From contig NZ_NMVP01000015.1 of the NCBI RefSeq assembly GCF_002250705.1, positions 1-51,502 of the forward strand: a stretch of 51,502 nucleotides of DNA, written 5' to 3'. This DNA comes from Enemella evansiae (GTDB lineage Bacteria; Actinomycetota; Actinomycetes; Propionibacteriales; Propionibacteriaceae). Below the pieces are notes generated by a model. The model was not told the origin of the DNA and did no database searches. It worked only from the letters and a program-made list of their open reading frames with translations. This document shows positions 1 through 7,480 of the stretch, in pieces (the stretch's first letter is position 1; each line of letters opens with the position of its first letter). The position numbers and the translations under genes were made by a program.

Positions 1-161
1 TGGTCATCATCGGCCGGCTGCGCCGCGACCCCGACACCCAGGCCTACTTCCACCGACGCACCAGCGAACACAAGACCCGCGCCGAAACCATCCGATGCCT
101 CAAACGCCACCTCGCCCGCACCATCTACCGAAACCTCAAAACCGACCTCATGACCACTTGA
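1..161 (+). CDS. IS110-family transposase, C-terminal fragment
   Basis: The frame is open from the window edge and stops at TGA 159-161, giving about 52 residues. It is Arg-rich, with a CLKRHLARTIYRNL-like stretch near the end that resembles the C-terminal (Transposase_20) end of IS110/IS116/IS902 transposases. The start and the catalytic N-terminal DEDD domain lie outside the window. An identical copy in the opposite orientation is at the other end. The family call rests on the C-terminal tail only, so it is likely but not certain. Confidence 0.7.
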   Translation, partial: VIIGRLRRDPDTQAYFHRRTSEHKTRAETIRCLKRHLARTIYRNLKTDLMTT

Positions 162-180
162 CGATCTATAGGACCGTCGC
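1..180. repeat. Terminal inverted copy, left (matches 51323-51502)
   Basis: Bases 1-180 are the exact reverse complement of 51323-51502. The match covers the transposase 3' end, 17 bp of noncoding element DNA, and a final GC that also belongs to the adjoining REP hairpin. Beyond base 180 the two sides diverge. Two copies of one insertion sequence, facing inward at the ends of the window, explain this. It may equally mark where an assembly broke on a repeat. Confidence 0.9.
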
Positions 181-228
181 GAGCCATTGCTCCGCGGGCT
201 CCGCATGGCTCGCTACTCGATGAGCGTG
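179..228. repeat. REP-like palindrome at the left IS junction
   Basis: An inverted repeat has arms GCGAGCCAT and ATGGCTCGC around a Gly/Cys-rich loop of about 17 bases. It is followed by TACTCGATGAGCG, the conserved flank seen in the other REP copies (10366, 10669, 21478, 39488, 51279). The insertion sequence ends exactly where the left arm begins. The right flank encodes the last codons and the stop of xth on the minus strand. Confidence 0.75.
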
Positions 229-1034
229 GGGTCGGCGTACTCGACCAGGACCGGGGCGTGATCGGAAATCCTTGCCTCATAGGAATCCGCGCGCATCGTG
301 CCACCGGAGACCGCGCGTGCGGCGAGACCGGGGGAGGCCAGGTGATAGTCGATCCGCCAACCGGCGTCGTTGGTCCAGGACTGGCCACGCCAGCTCCACC
401 AGGAATAGGGACCGGGCACCTCGGGATGCAGCCCGCGGACCACATCGACCAGGGTGCGCGGTGACAGCACCGAGCCGAACCAGTCCCGCTCCTCGGGCAG
501 GAAGCCCTCGGACTTCTTGTTGGTCTTGTAGTTCTTCAGGTCCAGCTCGGTGTGCGCGATGTTGAAATCACCCATCACCAGGAACTCGCGGCCCGCGTTC
601 GCCGCCTGCCGCCGGGACCGGGTCAGATGCCGTGCGAACGACTTCAGGAAGCGCTGTTTGCGGTGGAACCGCGTCGCCGATTTCTCATCCTCGAAGAGGG
701 TTCCGCCCTTGGGCAGATAGAGCGAGGCGACCGTCAGCCCGGGCAGGTCGACCTCCAGATAGCGACCCTCGGTGTCGAACTCACGATTGCCGAAGCCCCG
801 GCGTACCGCCGACGGCTCGGCCCGCGACATGATCGCCACCCCGTTCCGACCGGGCAGCGTGCCCTGCTCGTACGCCCAGTGGTAGCCGTCGATCGCCTCG
901 GCCGGCACCAGCTCGGCCGGCGCGCGTACCTCCTGCAGCGCGACCACGTCCGCATCCGCCTCGGCCAACCAGTTCCGGAAACCCCGACGGTGCGCGGCAC
1001 GGATGCCGTTGACGTTGAAGGTGGCGATGCGCAT
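213..1034 (-). CDS. xth: Exodeoxyribonuclease III (AP endonuclease family 1)
   Basis: This 273-residue protein has the full exonuclease III / endonuclease-exonuclease-phosphatase fold. The start is ATFNVNGIRAA, followed by LQE (metal-binding Glu), GDFNIAHTELD (catalytic Asp and Asn) and a C-terminal SDHAPV (catalytic Asp-His pair). Family members cut abasic sites and degrade 3' ends in base-excision repair in the cytoplasm. Length is normal for the family (about 260-275). The last residues, TLIE and the stop, fall inside the REP flank CTCATCGAGTAG, so the native C-terminus appears to have been altered by the repeat. It is transcribed divergently from ald, with 75 bp between the starts. Confidence 0.93.
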   Translation of the reverse strand: MRIATFNVNGIRAAHRRGFRNWLAEADADVVALQEVRAPAELVPAEAIDGYHWAYEQGTLPGRNGVAIMSRAEPSAVRRGFGNREFDTEGRYLEVDLPGLTVASLYLPKGGTLFEDEKSATRFHRKQRFLKSFARHLTRSRRQAANAGREFLVMGDFNIAHTELDLKNYKTNKKSEGFLPEERDWFGSVLSPRTLVDVVRGLHPEVPGPYSWWSWRGQSWTNDAGWRIDYHLASPGLAARAVSGGTMRADSYEARISDHAPVLVEYADPTLIE

Positions 1035-1109
1035 GACCCCCGATCCTAGCCAGCCGGACCGACTCGGTTACTGTCGCTGAACAGGCAACGTCAATGGCGA
1101 GGGGGCAGG

Positions 1110-2225
1110 ATGCGTATCGGTGTACCGACCGAGGTCAAGAACAACGAATACCGGGTCGGGATCACCCCGGTCGGGGTGCACGAACTCATCAGCCATGGCC
1201 ATCAGGTGCTGATCCAATCCGGTGCCGGCGTCGGGTCGTCGATCACCGATGAGGAGTACGCCGCCCAGGGCGCGGAGCTCATCGATGACGCCGACGAGGT
1301 GTGGGGGAGCGCCGAGCTGGTGCTCAAGGTCAAGGAACCGGTCGCCGAGGAATACCACCGGCTGCGCAAGGATCTGGTGCTGTTCACCTATCTGCATCTG
1401 GCCGCCGACCGGCCGTTGACCGAGCGGCTGATCGAATCGGAGACGACCGCGATCGCCTACGAGACGGTGCAATTGTCCTCGGGACTGCTGCCGCTGCTCT
1501 ATCCGATGTCCGAGGTCGCCGGCTGCCTGGCGCCGCAGGTCGGGGCGCATTCGCTGATGAAGCCCGAGGGCGGCTCCGGGGTGCTGATGGGCGGTGTCGG
1601 TGGTGTCGCCAACGCGAAGGTGGTCGTGCTCGGTGCCGGGGTCGCCGGCCAGAATGCGGCCAACATCGCGCTCGGCATGGGGGCGGATGTGACCATCCTG
1701 GACACCAATCTGGAGAAGCTGCGGATGATCTTCTGGCGTTACCAGAACCGGATCCACCAGCTGGCCTCCTCGGCGTACGCCATCGACGAGCACGTGGTCG
1801 AGGCCGACCTGGTGATCGGCTCGGTGCTGATTCCCGGTGCCAAGGCGCCGAAGCTGGTCAGCAATGAGCTGGTCTCGCGGATGAAGCCCGGCTCGGTGTT
1901 GGTCGACATCGCCGTCGACCAGGGCGGTTGCTTCGAGGACTCGCATCCCACCACGCACGCCGACCCGACCTACAAGGTGCACAACAGCACCTTCTACTGC
2001 GTGGCGAACATGCCGGGCGCGGTCCCGCACACCTCGACCCACGCGCTCACCAACGCGACCCTGCCCTATGCGGTGAAGATCGCCGATCTCGGCTGGCGGG
2101 AGGCGCTACAGGCCGACCCCGCCCTGGGCAAGGGCCTCAACGTGTACGCCGGCGAGGTCACCTATGCCGGTGTCGCCGAGGCCTTCGACCTGCCGTACAC
2201 CGACCTGGAGCAGGTGCTCTCCTGA
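1110..2225 (+). CDS. ald: Alanine dehydrogenase
   Basis: This 371-residue protein matches the family length. It starts [17 protein letters not shown], carries the substrate-binding Lys in LVLKVKEP and the active-site His in [12 protein letters not shown], and has a Rossmann NAD site [13 protein letters not shown] with the acidic ILDTN at the end of strand two. It catalyses reversible NAD-linked deamination of L-alanine to pyruvate and ammonia. A strong ribosome site (GAGGGGGCAGG) precedes the ATG. The 3' end is only 19 bp from the convergent DUF3237 gene, and I see no terminator hairpin there. Confidence 0.95.
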   Translation: MRIGVPTEVKNNEYRVGITPVGVHELISHGHQVLIQSGAGVGSSITDEEYAAQGAELIDDADEVWGSAELVLKVKEPVAEEYHRLRKDLVLFTYLHLAADRPLTERLIESETTAIAYETVQLSSGLLPLLYPMSEVAGCLAPQVGAHSLMKPEGGSGVLMGGVGGVANAKVVVLGAGVAGQNAANIALGMGADVTILDTNLEKLRMIFWRYQNRIHQLASSAYAIDEHVVEADLVIGSVLIPGAKAPKLVSNELVSRMKPGSVLVDIAVDQGGCFEDSHPTTHADPTYKVHNSTFYCVANMPGAVPHTSTHALTNATLPYAVKIADLGWREALQADPALGKGLNVYAGEVTYAGVAEAFDLPYTDLEQVLS

Positions 2226-2244
2226 ACTGCCCGATCCGCGCTGC

Positions 2245-2718
2245 CTAGCGGACGTGCCAGAGGTCGATGATCACCCGGTCCGGGTCGCGCCGACCGGAAC
2301 CGATGACGACGGTGTGCTCCAGCCAACGCCATTTCTCACCGGCGACCTCGAAGCGGGGTACGCACCGGAAATAGATCCGTTCCGGGGGCACCCGCTCACC
2401 GGCGGCCAGCGCCTCGATGTCGGCGGCGGTGCCGGTGCGGTACGCGGTGTTGGTGACGAACAGTCGCTCACCGTCGTCGGCCTCCAGCACGTATCGCGCG
2501 TCGAGCTCCGAGGTGGTCGCGGAACTGATCAGTTGGAAATCGGCACCGCCGCGCAGGACGCGGCCGCGCAGCCGAGGACCAGTCACGGTGCCGCCCTCGA
2601 TGGGGATCACCCGGCGGCGGCCCGCGCGCGTCTGCCCGACCTCGACCGGTTCGGCGACCAGCACCTCGATGGTGGCCAGGTAGTCGAGTTCTGGGGGAGG
2701 AGGCGCCGAAGAGATCAC
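2245..2718 (-). CDS. DUF3237 family protein
   Basis: A 157-residue protein starting at GTG 2718, chosen because the GTG overlaps the TGA of the upstream small membrane gene by the classic GTGA arrangement. An upstream extension in the same frame is out of character. The body reads LDYLATIEV at the start, [11 protein letters not shown], then GGADFQLI, a Tyr/Asp-rich middle, and [13 protein letters not shown]...YxWLEHTV-like at the end. This is the order I know from DUF3237 (a small beta-barrel family of unknown function). Translational coupling suggests it is made together with the membrane protein. Confidence 0.75.
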   Translation of the reverse strand: MISSAPPPPELDYLATIEVLVAEPVEVGQTRAGRRRVIPIEGGTVTGPRLRGRVLRGGADFQLISSATTSELDARYVLEADDGERLFVTNTAYRTGTAADIEALAAGERVPPERIYFRCVPRFEVAGEKWRWLEHTVVIGSGRRDPDRVIIDLWHVR

Positions 2719-2924
2719 TGCTGCTGACCGCGCTCCCGGTACGCCTGGCGCAGTTCTTTGAGGGCCCGGATCCGGAAGAAGACCCCGATCAGCGCGGCCA
2801 CCCCGGCGATGATGAAACACAGCGTCGGCGCATTCCGCCCGGGCGGCACGTTCGCGGCCAGCACCGCCAGCAGGGCGATCACGAAACAGCCCAGGGCGGC
2901 GAAGGACCAGCGGATGCTCGACAT
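2715..2924 (-). CDS. Small two-helix membrane protein, unknown function
   Basis: A 69-residue protein with two predicted membrane helices (about residues 7-25 and 33-50) separated by a short Pro/Gly/Arg loop, and a charged C-terminal tail [15 protein letters not shown] facing the cytoplasm by the positive-inside rule. I recognise no named family. Its stop overlaps the GTG of the DUF3237 gene by 4 bp, so the two form an operon. Confidence 0.65.
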   Translation of the reverse strand: MSSIRWSFAALGCFVIALLAVLAANVPPGRNAPTLCFIIAGVAALIGVFFRIRALKELRQAYRERGQQQ

Positions 2925-3066
2925 GGGATCAGCCTAGGTGCAAAGTCCAGAAGCCAGCGCGCGTGCCTCGGCGGCGACGAAGGAACGCGGGTCAGCGCAC
3001 CGCGGGGCGGTACGCGTGCTGGATCCGGGACTTTCGCGGTGCGACCCCGGGTCCCTTCGACTCGTC

Positions 3067-3120
3067 GCTGCGCTCCTCGCTCAGGGAGCGGGGTCAGCTG
3101 CGCTCCTCGCTCAGGGAGCG
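3067..3120. repeat. Tandem 24-bp direct repeat, 30-bp period
   Basis: GCTGCGCTCCTCGCTCAGGG and the following AGCG occur at 3067-3090 and again at 3097-3120, directly beside the stop of the IS481 transposase. Each copy holds a short palindromic core (CGCTCCTCGCTCAGGGAGCG). It lies in the 199-bp gap 2925-3123, where I see no gene. It may be REP-derived or mark the edge of the insertion element. Confidence 0.6.
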
Positions 3121-3123
3121 CGG

Positions 3124-4109
3124 CTAGCTGTACTGACCGGGGACGTTGGTCAATCGTGAGAATGGTGGCTGGCCGCCGCATGCGGTGTGAGGGCGGTGCT
3201 GGTTGTAGTGGTGGAGCCAGTCTTCGAGCGCGTCGCGGCGTTCTTGCTCGTTGAAGTAGCAGCGGGCGTAGGCCCAGCCGTCGGCCATGGTGCGGTGAAA
3301 CCTCTCGACCTTACCGTTGGTCTGCGGGCGGTAGGGCCTGGTGCGCTTCGGTGTGATGGCGAGGGCTTCGCAGGTGTCGCGCCACAGGTGGGACCGGTAG
3401 GCACCACCGTTGTCCGAGAGGACGCGTTCGATCGTGACGCCGCGTTCAGCGAACCATTCGACCGCGCGATGGAGGACCCCGACCGCGGTCACGGCGGTCT
3501 CGTCGTCGTGGATCTCGGTATAGGCGACGCGTGAGTGGTCTCGATGAGGGTGTGTACGAACGCGTAGCCGAGCTTCGGATTGTGCCACTTGCTCTTCGGC
3601 TTGTTCGGGGTGGCGGAACGGTTCCTCTCACCCTGACGGCGGCCCACAAACCGCCAGCCCCCTCCGTGTGGGATGTTCCCGAGCTTCTTCACGTCCACGT
3701 GGACGAGCGAGCCCGGGTGAGGATGTTCGTATCGCCGGATCGGCTCGCCCGTGGCGCGGTCGACGTAATCGAGGCGGTTCAGGCGTGCGGAGGTGAGAAT
3801 GCGATGCACGGTGGACGGCGCGATGTGCAGCCGCGACGCGAGCTGGACCGGTCCCTCTCGTAGTCGCATTCGAAGGCTCACGCACCGCTTCGTGATCGCT
3901 CTGTTGGTCTTGCTGGGTGAGAATCTCGGGCGCGACGACCTGTCGTGCATGGGCTCGCCATTGCGGTAGCGGTCGACCCAGCGCTTCACGGTGGGCCAGG
4001 AGACTTGGAATCGGGCGGCTACTTCGCTGATCGGGAACCCATCCTCGATGACGAGGCGAGCAACTTTCAATCGGTGGCGGGGAGTCAAAGCTGCGTTCGC
4101 GTGAGACAT
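3124..4109 (-). pseudogene. IS481-family transposase, broken by a frameshift
   Basis: The N-terminal part (from ATG 4107-4109) has an HTH region (FPISEVAARFQVSWPTVKRWVDRYR) and the first catalytic Asp in HVDVKK. The frame then runs off near 3535-3545. Reading continues one frame over with DHSRVAYTEIHDDET, the second Asp in VLSDNGGAYRS and the catalytic Glu in TNGKVERFHRT, to TAG at 3124. Restoring one base around 3539 gives a normal ID-DHSRVAY junction and a transposase of about 327 residues, the usual length. It is therefore a single-base deletion, a sequencing error, or less likely a programmed shift. The ATG lies only 6 bp from the lysE stop. I could not identify terminal inverted repeats. 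Confidence 0.85.
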
Positions 4110-4115
4110 GGCAGC

Positions 4116-4784
4116 TCAGCTCTGAGCTCGTGCGGGAACTTCACGAGCAAGCAGGATCGCCACGGCCCCGAGCAGGGCTCCGGTGGCCCTCCGCTGCCAA
4201 ACAATCCAGCCAGGGCGGCCTTCGATGAATCTGGCGATCGAGCCAGCACCAATCACAATAAGTGCGTTGACCGCCATGCTGACACCGATCTGCAGCAGGC
4301 CCAAAGTGATGCCCTGCACGACCTGGCTCCCACGGCTCGGGTCGATGAACTGTGGGATGAGCGTCAGGTACATGATCGCGACCTTCGGGTTGAGCAAGTT
4401 GGTGACCAAGCCCATCCGGAACAACCGCCAGTCGCTGTCACCAGGCAGCTCGCGCACCTCGAAGACACCGGCACCGCCCGGGCGCAGCGCTTGCCAGGCC
4501 AGCCACGCCAAGTACGCGACGCCAGCCGCCTTGAGCCCGATGAACAGCCACGGCACGGCAACGAACACGATCGCGAGGCCGAAGTTGGCCGCCAGCATGT
4601 AGATCACGAAACCCACTCCCGTCCCGGCCAAGGACACCAGGCCCGCACGGCGGCCTTGCCCGATGCTGCGCGAGGCTAGGTACATCATGTTCGGCCCTGG
4701 AGTGAGCACCATTGCCATTGCGGCGGCAGCCATCCCGAAGGCCGCTTGGGTCGAGACGGGAAACGTCGTCAGGAGAGTTACCAT
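4116..4784 (-). CDS. LysE/RhtB-family amino-acid exporter
   Basis: A 222-residue inner-membrane protein with about six hydrophobic helices and the hallmark TPGPNMMYLA near residue 27. LAWLAWQALRPG and LVTNLLNPKVAIMYLTLIPQF are also typical of LysE/RhtB translocators, which export amino acids or related metabolites. I chose ATG 4784 (MVTLLTTFPVST) over an upstream start at 4820, because the upstream start would overlap the divergent CGNR gene at 4810. Only 25 bp separate the two starts, so they share a promoter region. The substrate is unknown. The IS481 transposase begins 6 bp after its stop. Confidence 0.85.
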   Translation of the reverse strand: MVTLLTTFPVSTQAAFGMAAAAMAMVLTPGPNMMYLASRSIGQGRRAGLVSLAGTGVGFVIYMLAANFGLAIVFVAVPWLFIGLKAAGVAYLAWLAWQALRPGGAGVFEVRELPGDSDWRLFRMGLVTNLLNPKVAIMYLTLIPQFIDPSRGSQVVQGITLGLLQIGVSMAVNALIVIGAGSIARFIEGRPGWIVWQRRATGALLGAVAILLAREVPARAQS

Positions 4785-4809
4785 GAAGCAACCATGCTGT
4801 AATGGCCTT

Positions 4810-5334
4810 ATGCAACTCAACCCTTACGGCGAGTATGCGGTCCTCCTCGCACAATCTCTCGCCAATGACTGGCCGCAGGATCGTTCAGGGGTCGTCGCCC
4901 GCACGCGTGACCACGGCATGACCATGCCCTTCCCCGAGCAGCCGGGCGATCACTCCCGCTGCAAAGTGGTCGTGGACCGGTGGCTGCGCGTAGTCGACGC
5001 CGAGTGTGCCGATGACCGGGCCGCCTTACTGAACGACCAGATGGCGGCCGTCGCGGCATACCCGCGTCTGACTGACCACAACGGAGAGGGCTGGCATCTG
5101 CACTACCGCGACACCGACGACGACCTGCCAGTGGTGCTCCAATCAGTGATCGCCGTCGGGACCGCGCTACACCTGACGACGCGCGGCATCACTCGCCTTG
5201 GGCGCTGCACGTCAATCCCCTGCCTGAACGTGATCGTCGACATCTCACGCAACGGGACGCAGCGCTATTGCTCTCCACGATGCGCAAGCAGAGAAGCCGT
5301 CCGACGCCATCGCGCAAGGAACCGGCAAGCCTGA
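4810..5334 (+). CDS. CGNR zinc-finger (ABATE-domain) regulator
   Basis: A 174-residue protein from ATG 4810. The N-terminal region (NPYGEYAVLLAQSLANDW) matches the start of the putative stress-responsive ABATE domain. The C-terminus has a Cys-x-x-x-x-x-Cys half site (GRCTSIPCLNVIVD), then RNGTQRYCSPRCASREAVRRHRAR, the CGNR-type zinc finger, here with CAS in place of CGN. Family members are thought to be DNA-binding regulators and often sit divergent to an exporter, as here with the LysE protein. The start sits in or next to the shared promoter, so autoregulation is likely by inference. This patch looks slightly less GC-rich than its surroundings and lies beside an insertion sequence, which is compatible with transfer. 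Confidence 0.8.
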   Translation: MQLNPYGEYAVLLAQSLANDWPQDRSGVVARTRDHGMTMPFPEQPGDHSRCKVVVDRWLRVVDAECADDRAALLNDQMAAVAAYPRLTDHNGEGWHLHYRDTDDDLPVVLQSVIAVGTALHLTTRGITRLGRCTSIPCLNVIVDISRNGTQRYCSPRCASREAVRRHRARNRQA

Positions 5335-5360
5335 TCAATCAACCTGTCCGGTCATTACAG

Positions 5361-5852
5361 CTAGCGGTAGTTGTCGAACTGGACGGCGAAGTCGTAGTCG
5401 GCCTCGCGGATCATCCGCTGCACCTCCTGCAGATCGTCGCGCTTCTTGCTGGAGACCCGCAGCTCCTCGCCCTGGATCTGGGTCTTCACACCCTTGGGGC
5501 CCTCGTCGCGGATCAGCTTGGCGATCTTCTTCGCGTTCTCGGTCGAGATGCCCTCGGCGGTGGAGGCGGTCATCTTCCACCTCTTCCCCGACACCCGCGG
5601 GTCGCTGGCCTTGACCGCCTTCAGCGAGATGCCGCGCTTGACCAGCTTGGACTGGAAGACGTCCCAGATCGCCTTGACCTTCTCCTCGGTGGAGGACTCC
5701 ATCGCGATGTCCTCACCGGACCACTCGATCGAGGAGTCGGTGTTCTTGAAGTCGAAGCGCTGCCGGATCTCCTTGGCCGCCTGCCCGAGGGCGTTGTCGA
5801 CCTCCTGTCGGTCCACCTTGCTGACGACGTCGAAGGAACTCTCAGATGCCAT
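5361..5852 (-). CDS. yajQ: YajQ-family cyclic-di-GMP/nucleotide-binding protein
   Basis: A 163-residue protein, normal for YajQ. It starts [28 protein letters not shown], followed by [50 protein letters not shown] and FAVQFDNYR at the end. These are the two ferredoxin-like domains of this family. Members bind c-di-GMP in some species; the role in actinobacteria is unclear. ATG 5852 was chosen over the in-frame start at 5909 because the extra 19 residues are Arg/Ala-rich and unlike the family. Confidence 0.93.
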   Translation of the reverse strand: MASESSFDVVSKVDRQEVDNALGQAAKEIRQRFDFKNTDSSIEWSGEDIAMESSTEEKVKAIWDVFQSKLVKRGISLKAVKASDPRVSGKRWKMTASTAEGISTENAKKIAKLIRDEGPKGVKTQIQGEELRVSSKKRDDLQEVQRMIREADYDFAVQFDNYR

Positions 5853-5963
5853 GCCGCTCACCCTAGCCGTCGCCGACCGGGCCGGAGCGGGCCGGAACCG
5901 ATTTCCCACCGGCGCGCGGCGTTGCTATCGTTGCTCTCCGGCCGCTGCGGTAGTGGGGGCCTT

Positions 5964-6048
5964 GGCAGGTTGCCCGAGCGGCCAAAGGGAGCGGTCTGTA
6001 AAACCGTCGGCTTCGCCTACGTTGGTTCGAATCCAACACCTGCCACCA
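5964..6048 (+). tRNA. tRNA-Tyr (GTA)
   Basis: The acceptor stem GGCAGGT pairs with ACCTGCC (6038-6044), the discriminator A is at 6045, and CCA is encoded at 6046-6048. The anticodon loop CTGTAAA gives GTA. A long variable arm (class II) and the T-arm GGTTCGAATCC are present. Confidence 0.95.
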
Positions 6049-6179
6049 CCAGGGGTGTCCGGTACGCCGGGCGCCCCTTCTGCGTTCTCGGCGACCGCTG
6101 ATGGCGTACGCCGAGAATGCGATTTGCCCCGGCCGCGCCGAGCGCTGTATCTTTTTCCCTCGGTGCAGCGATGCGCCAG

Positions 6180-6252
6180 GCCCCTATAGCTCAGTAGGCA
6201 GAGCGTCTCCATGGTAAGGAGAAGGTCAGCAGTTCGATTCTGCTTGGGGGCT
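6180..6252 (+). tRNA. tRNA-Thr (GGT)
   Basis: The acceptor GCCCCTA pairs with TGGGGGC (6245-6251) with one G-T wobble. The anticodon stem-loop TCTCC-ATGGTAA-GGAGA gives GGT. The T-loop is GTTCGATTC. CCA is not encoded. Confidence 0.93.
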
Positions 6253-6299
6253 CTGAGTTTCCGGGATCCCCGTACGATCGAGGGGGTGTCGGGGCCCAT

Positions 6300-6376
6300 G
6301 GCGAGGTAGCTCAGTTGGTGAGAGCGCACGACTCATAATCGTGAGGTCGCGGGTTCGAATCCCGCTCTCGCTACCA
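6300..6376 (+). tRNA. tRNA-Met (CAT), probably elongator
   Basis: The acceptor GGCGAGG pairs with TCTCGCT with G-T pairs at both ends. The anticodon loop CTCATAA gives CAT, and CCA is encoded at 6374-6376. The sequence and its place just before rpmG are typical of the actinobacterial elongator tRNA-Met. An Ile2 (k2C) tRNA is not formally excluded. Confidence 0.92.
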
Positions 6377-6432
6377 CCCCGTGCCGTCCCGGCACAGTCC
6401 CACCAGCACAGACGACCGACGAGGACAGAACA

Positions 6433-6600
6433 ATGGCCAAGAGCTCTGACGTGCGGCCCAAGATCACCTTGGCCTGCACCGAGTGCAAGGAGCGCAACTA
6501 CATCACCAAGAAGAACCGGCGCAACGATCCGGATCGTCTTGAGCTGAAGAAGTTCTGCCCGAAGTGCCACTCGCACACCGCGCATCGCGAGACCCGCTGA
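6433..6600 (+). CDS. rpmG: 50S ribosomal protein L33
   Basis: A 55-residue protein. It has both zinc-ribbon Cys pairs (CTEC and CPKC), so it is the zinc-containing C+ form, with the typical [13 protein letters not shown] and [10 protein letters not shown] segments and the C-terminal [15 protein letters not shown] ribosome site lies 8 bases before the ATG. It is the first gene of the tRNA-rpmG-dehydratase-murB neighbourhood common in actinobacteria, and a hairpin terminator follows. Confidence 0.97.
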   Translation: MAKSSDVRPKITLACTECKERNYITKKNRRNDPDRLELKKFCPKCHSHTAHRETR

Positions 6601-6613
6601 TCCACGCTGCGAA

Positions 6614-6643
6614 GACGCCGTCCACCCTCGGGTGGGCGGCGTC
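6614..6643 (+). terminator. Hairpin terminator after rpmG
   Basis: GACGCCGTCCACCC pairs with GGGTGGGCGGCGTC with one G-T pair around a 2-base TC loop. It starts 13 bp after the rpmG stop and is followed by CTTGCGTT, a weak T-tract. Confidence 0.7.
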
Positions 6644-6663
6644 CTTGCGTTAGGTTGAATCCC

Positions 6664-7104
6664 ATGCCGATCTCCAGCGAGCACGTGGGCCGGAGCTATC
6701 CGCCCTCGGCCCCCTACCAGGTGACCGCCGGCAAGATCGCCGAGTTCGCGGCCGCACTGGGAGAGGACGTCGCAGCCCACCCCGACCAGGCCCCGCCCAC
6801 CTTCGGCGTACTGCTCGCCGGCTGGCAGGCCCTCTTCGACGACGCCGAACTCGGGCTCAGCCTGCGCCGCACCATGCACACCGAGCAGAAGTTCAGCTAC
6901 CGCCGCCCGCTGCGCGCCGGCGACGAGGTCGTCGCGACGACCACCATCGCGGGCGTCCGGGTGCGCGGCCAGGTCGACATGATCACCGTCGAATCCAGCC
7001 TGGACAGCACGCAGGGCGAACACCTCGGCACCGTCACCGCCAGCCTCTTCCACACCCGGCCCGCGCCGGAGGCGCTCTCCGATCGGGAGGACGCCGATGA
7101 GTGA
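6664..7104 (+). CDS. MaoC-like dehydratase, HadA-type subunit
   Basis: A 146-residue single hot-dog protein resembling the N-terminal MaoC dehydratase family (HadA/HadC of mycobacterial fatty-acid synthase II). It opens SSEHVGRSYPPSAPYQVTAGKIAEFAAALGE, then PPTFGVLLAGWQAL and EQKFSYRRPLRAGDEV. HadA-type subunits pair with a catalytic HadB subunit to dehydrate 3-hydroxyacyl thioesters. ATG 6664 is used. TAGGTT lies about 9 bp upstream and little leader is available, so the message may be leaderless. It overlaps the next gene by 8 bp, which indicates tight coupling. Confidence 0.85.
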   Translation: MPISSEHVGRSYPPSAPYQVTAGKIAEFAAALGEDVAAHPDQAPPTFGVLLAGWQALFDDAELGLSLRRTMHTEQKFSYRRPLRAGDEVVATTTIAGVRVRGQVDMITVESSLDSTQGEHLGTVTASLFHTRPAPEALSDREDADE

Positions 7105-7480
7105 GCTTCCGGAGTTGCGGGTACGCCTGACCCGCCAGCAACTCGTCCGGTACGCCGGGGCGTCCGGTGACCTCAACCCGATCCACTACTCCGACCACCA
7201 TGCCCACGCGCTGGGGCTCGACTCGGTGATCGCGCACGGCATGCTCACCATGGGCCTGGCGATGCGGGTGGTCACCGACTGGTGCGGCGACCCGGTTCGG
7301 ATCGCGTCCTGCCAGTTCCGGTTCTCCAAGCCGGTACCGGTGCCCGATGACGACGACGGCACCGAGGTGGTCTTCACCGGCACGCTCAGCGAGGGCGAGG
7401 AGACCGACACCGTGACCGTGACCGCCAGCTGCGGCGACCAGACCGTCGGCAAGGGCCGCGCGGAGGTACGCCGTGGCTGA
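7097..7480 (+). CDS. MaoC-like dehydratase, HadB-type catalytic subunit
   Basis: A 127-residue hot-dog protein carrying the R-specific hydratase motif YAGASGDLNPIHYSDHHAHALGL, with the catalytic Asp and His, then IAHGMLTMGLAMRVV. It should form the active heterodimer with the preceding HadA-like protein and dehydrate 3-hydroxyacyl intermediates. Which acyl pathway it serves is not shown. Its TGA overlaps the GTG of murB. Confidence 0.88.
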   Translation: MSELPELRVRLTRQQLVRYAGASGDLNPIHYSDHHAHALGLDSVIAHGMLTMGLAMRVVTDWCGDPVRIASCQFRFSKPVPVPDDDDGTEVVFTGTLSEGEETDTVTVTASCGDQTVGKGRAEVRRG

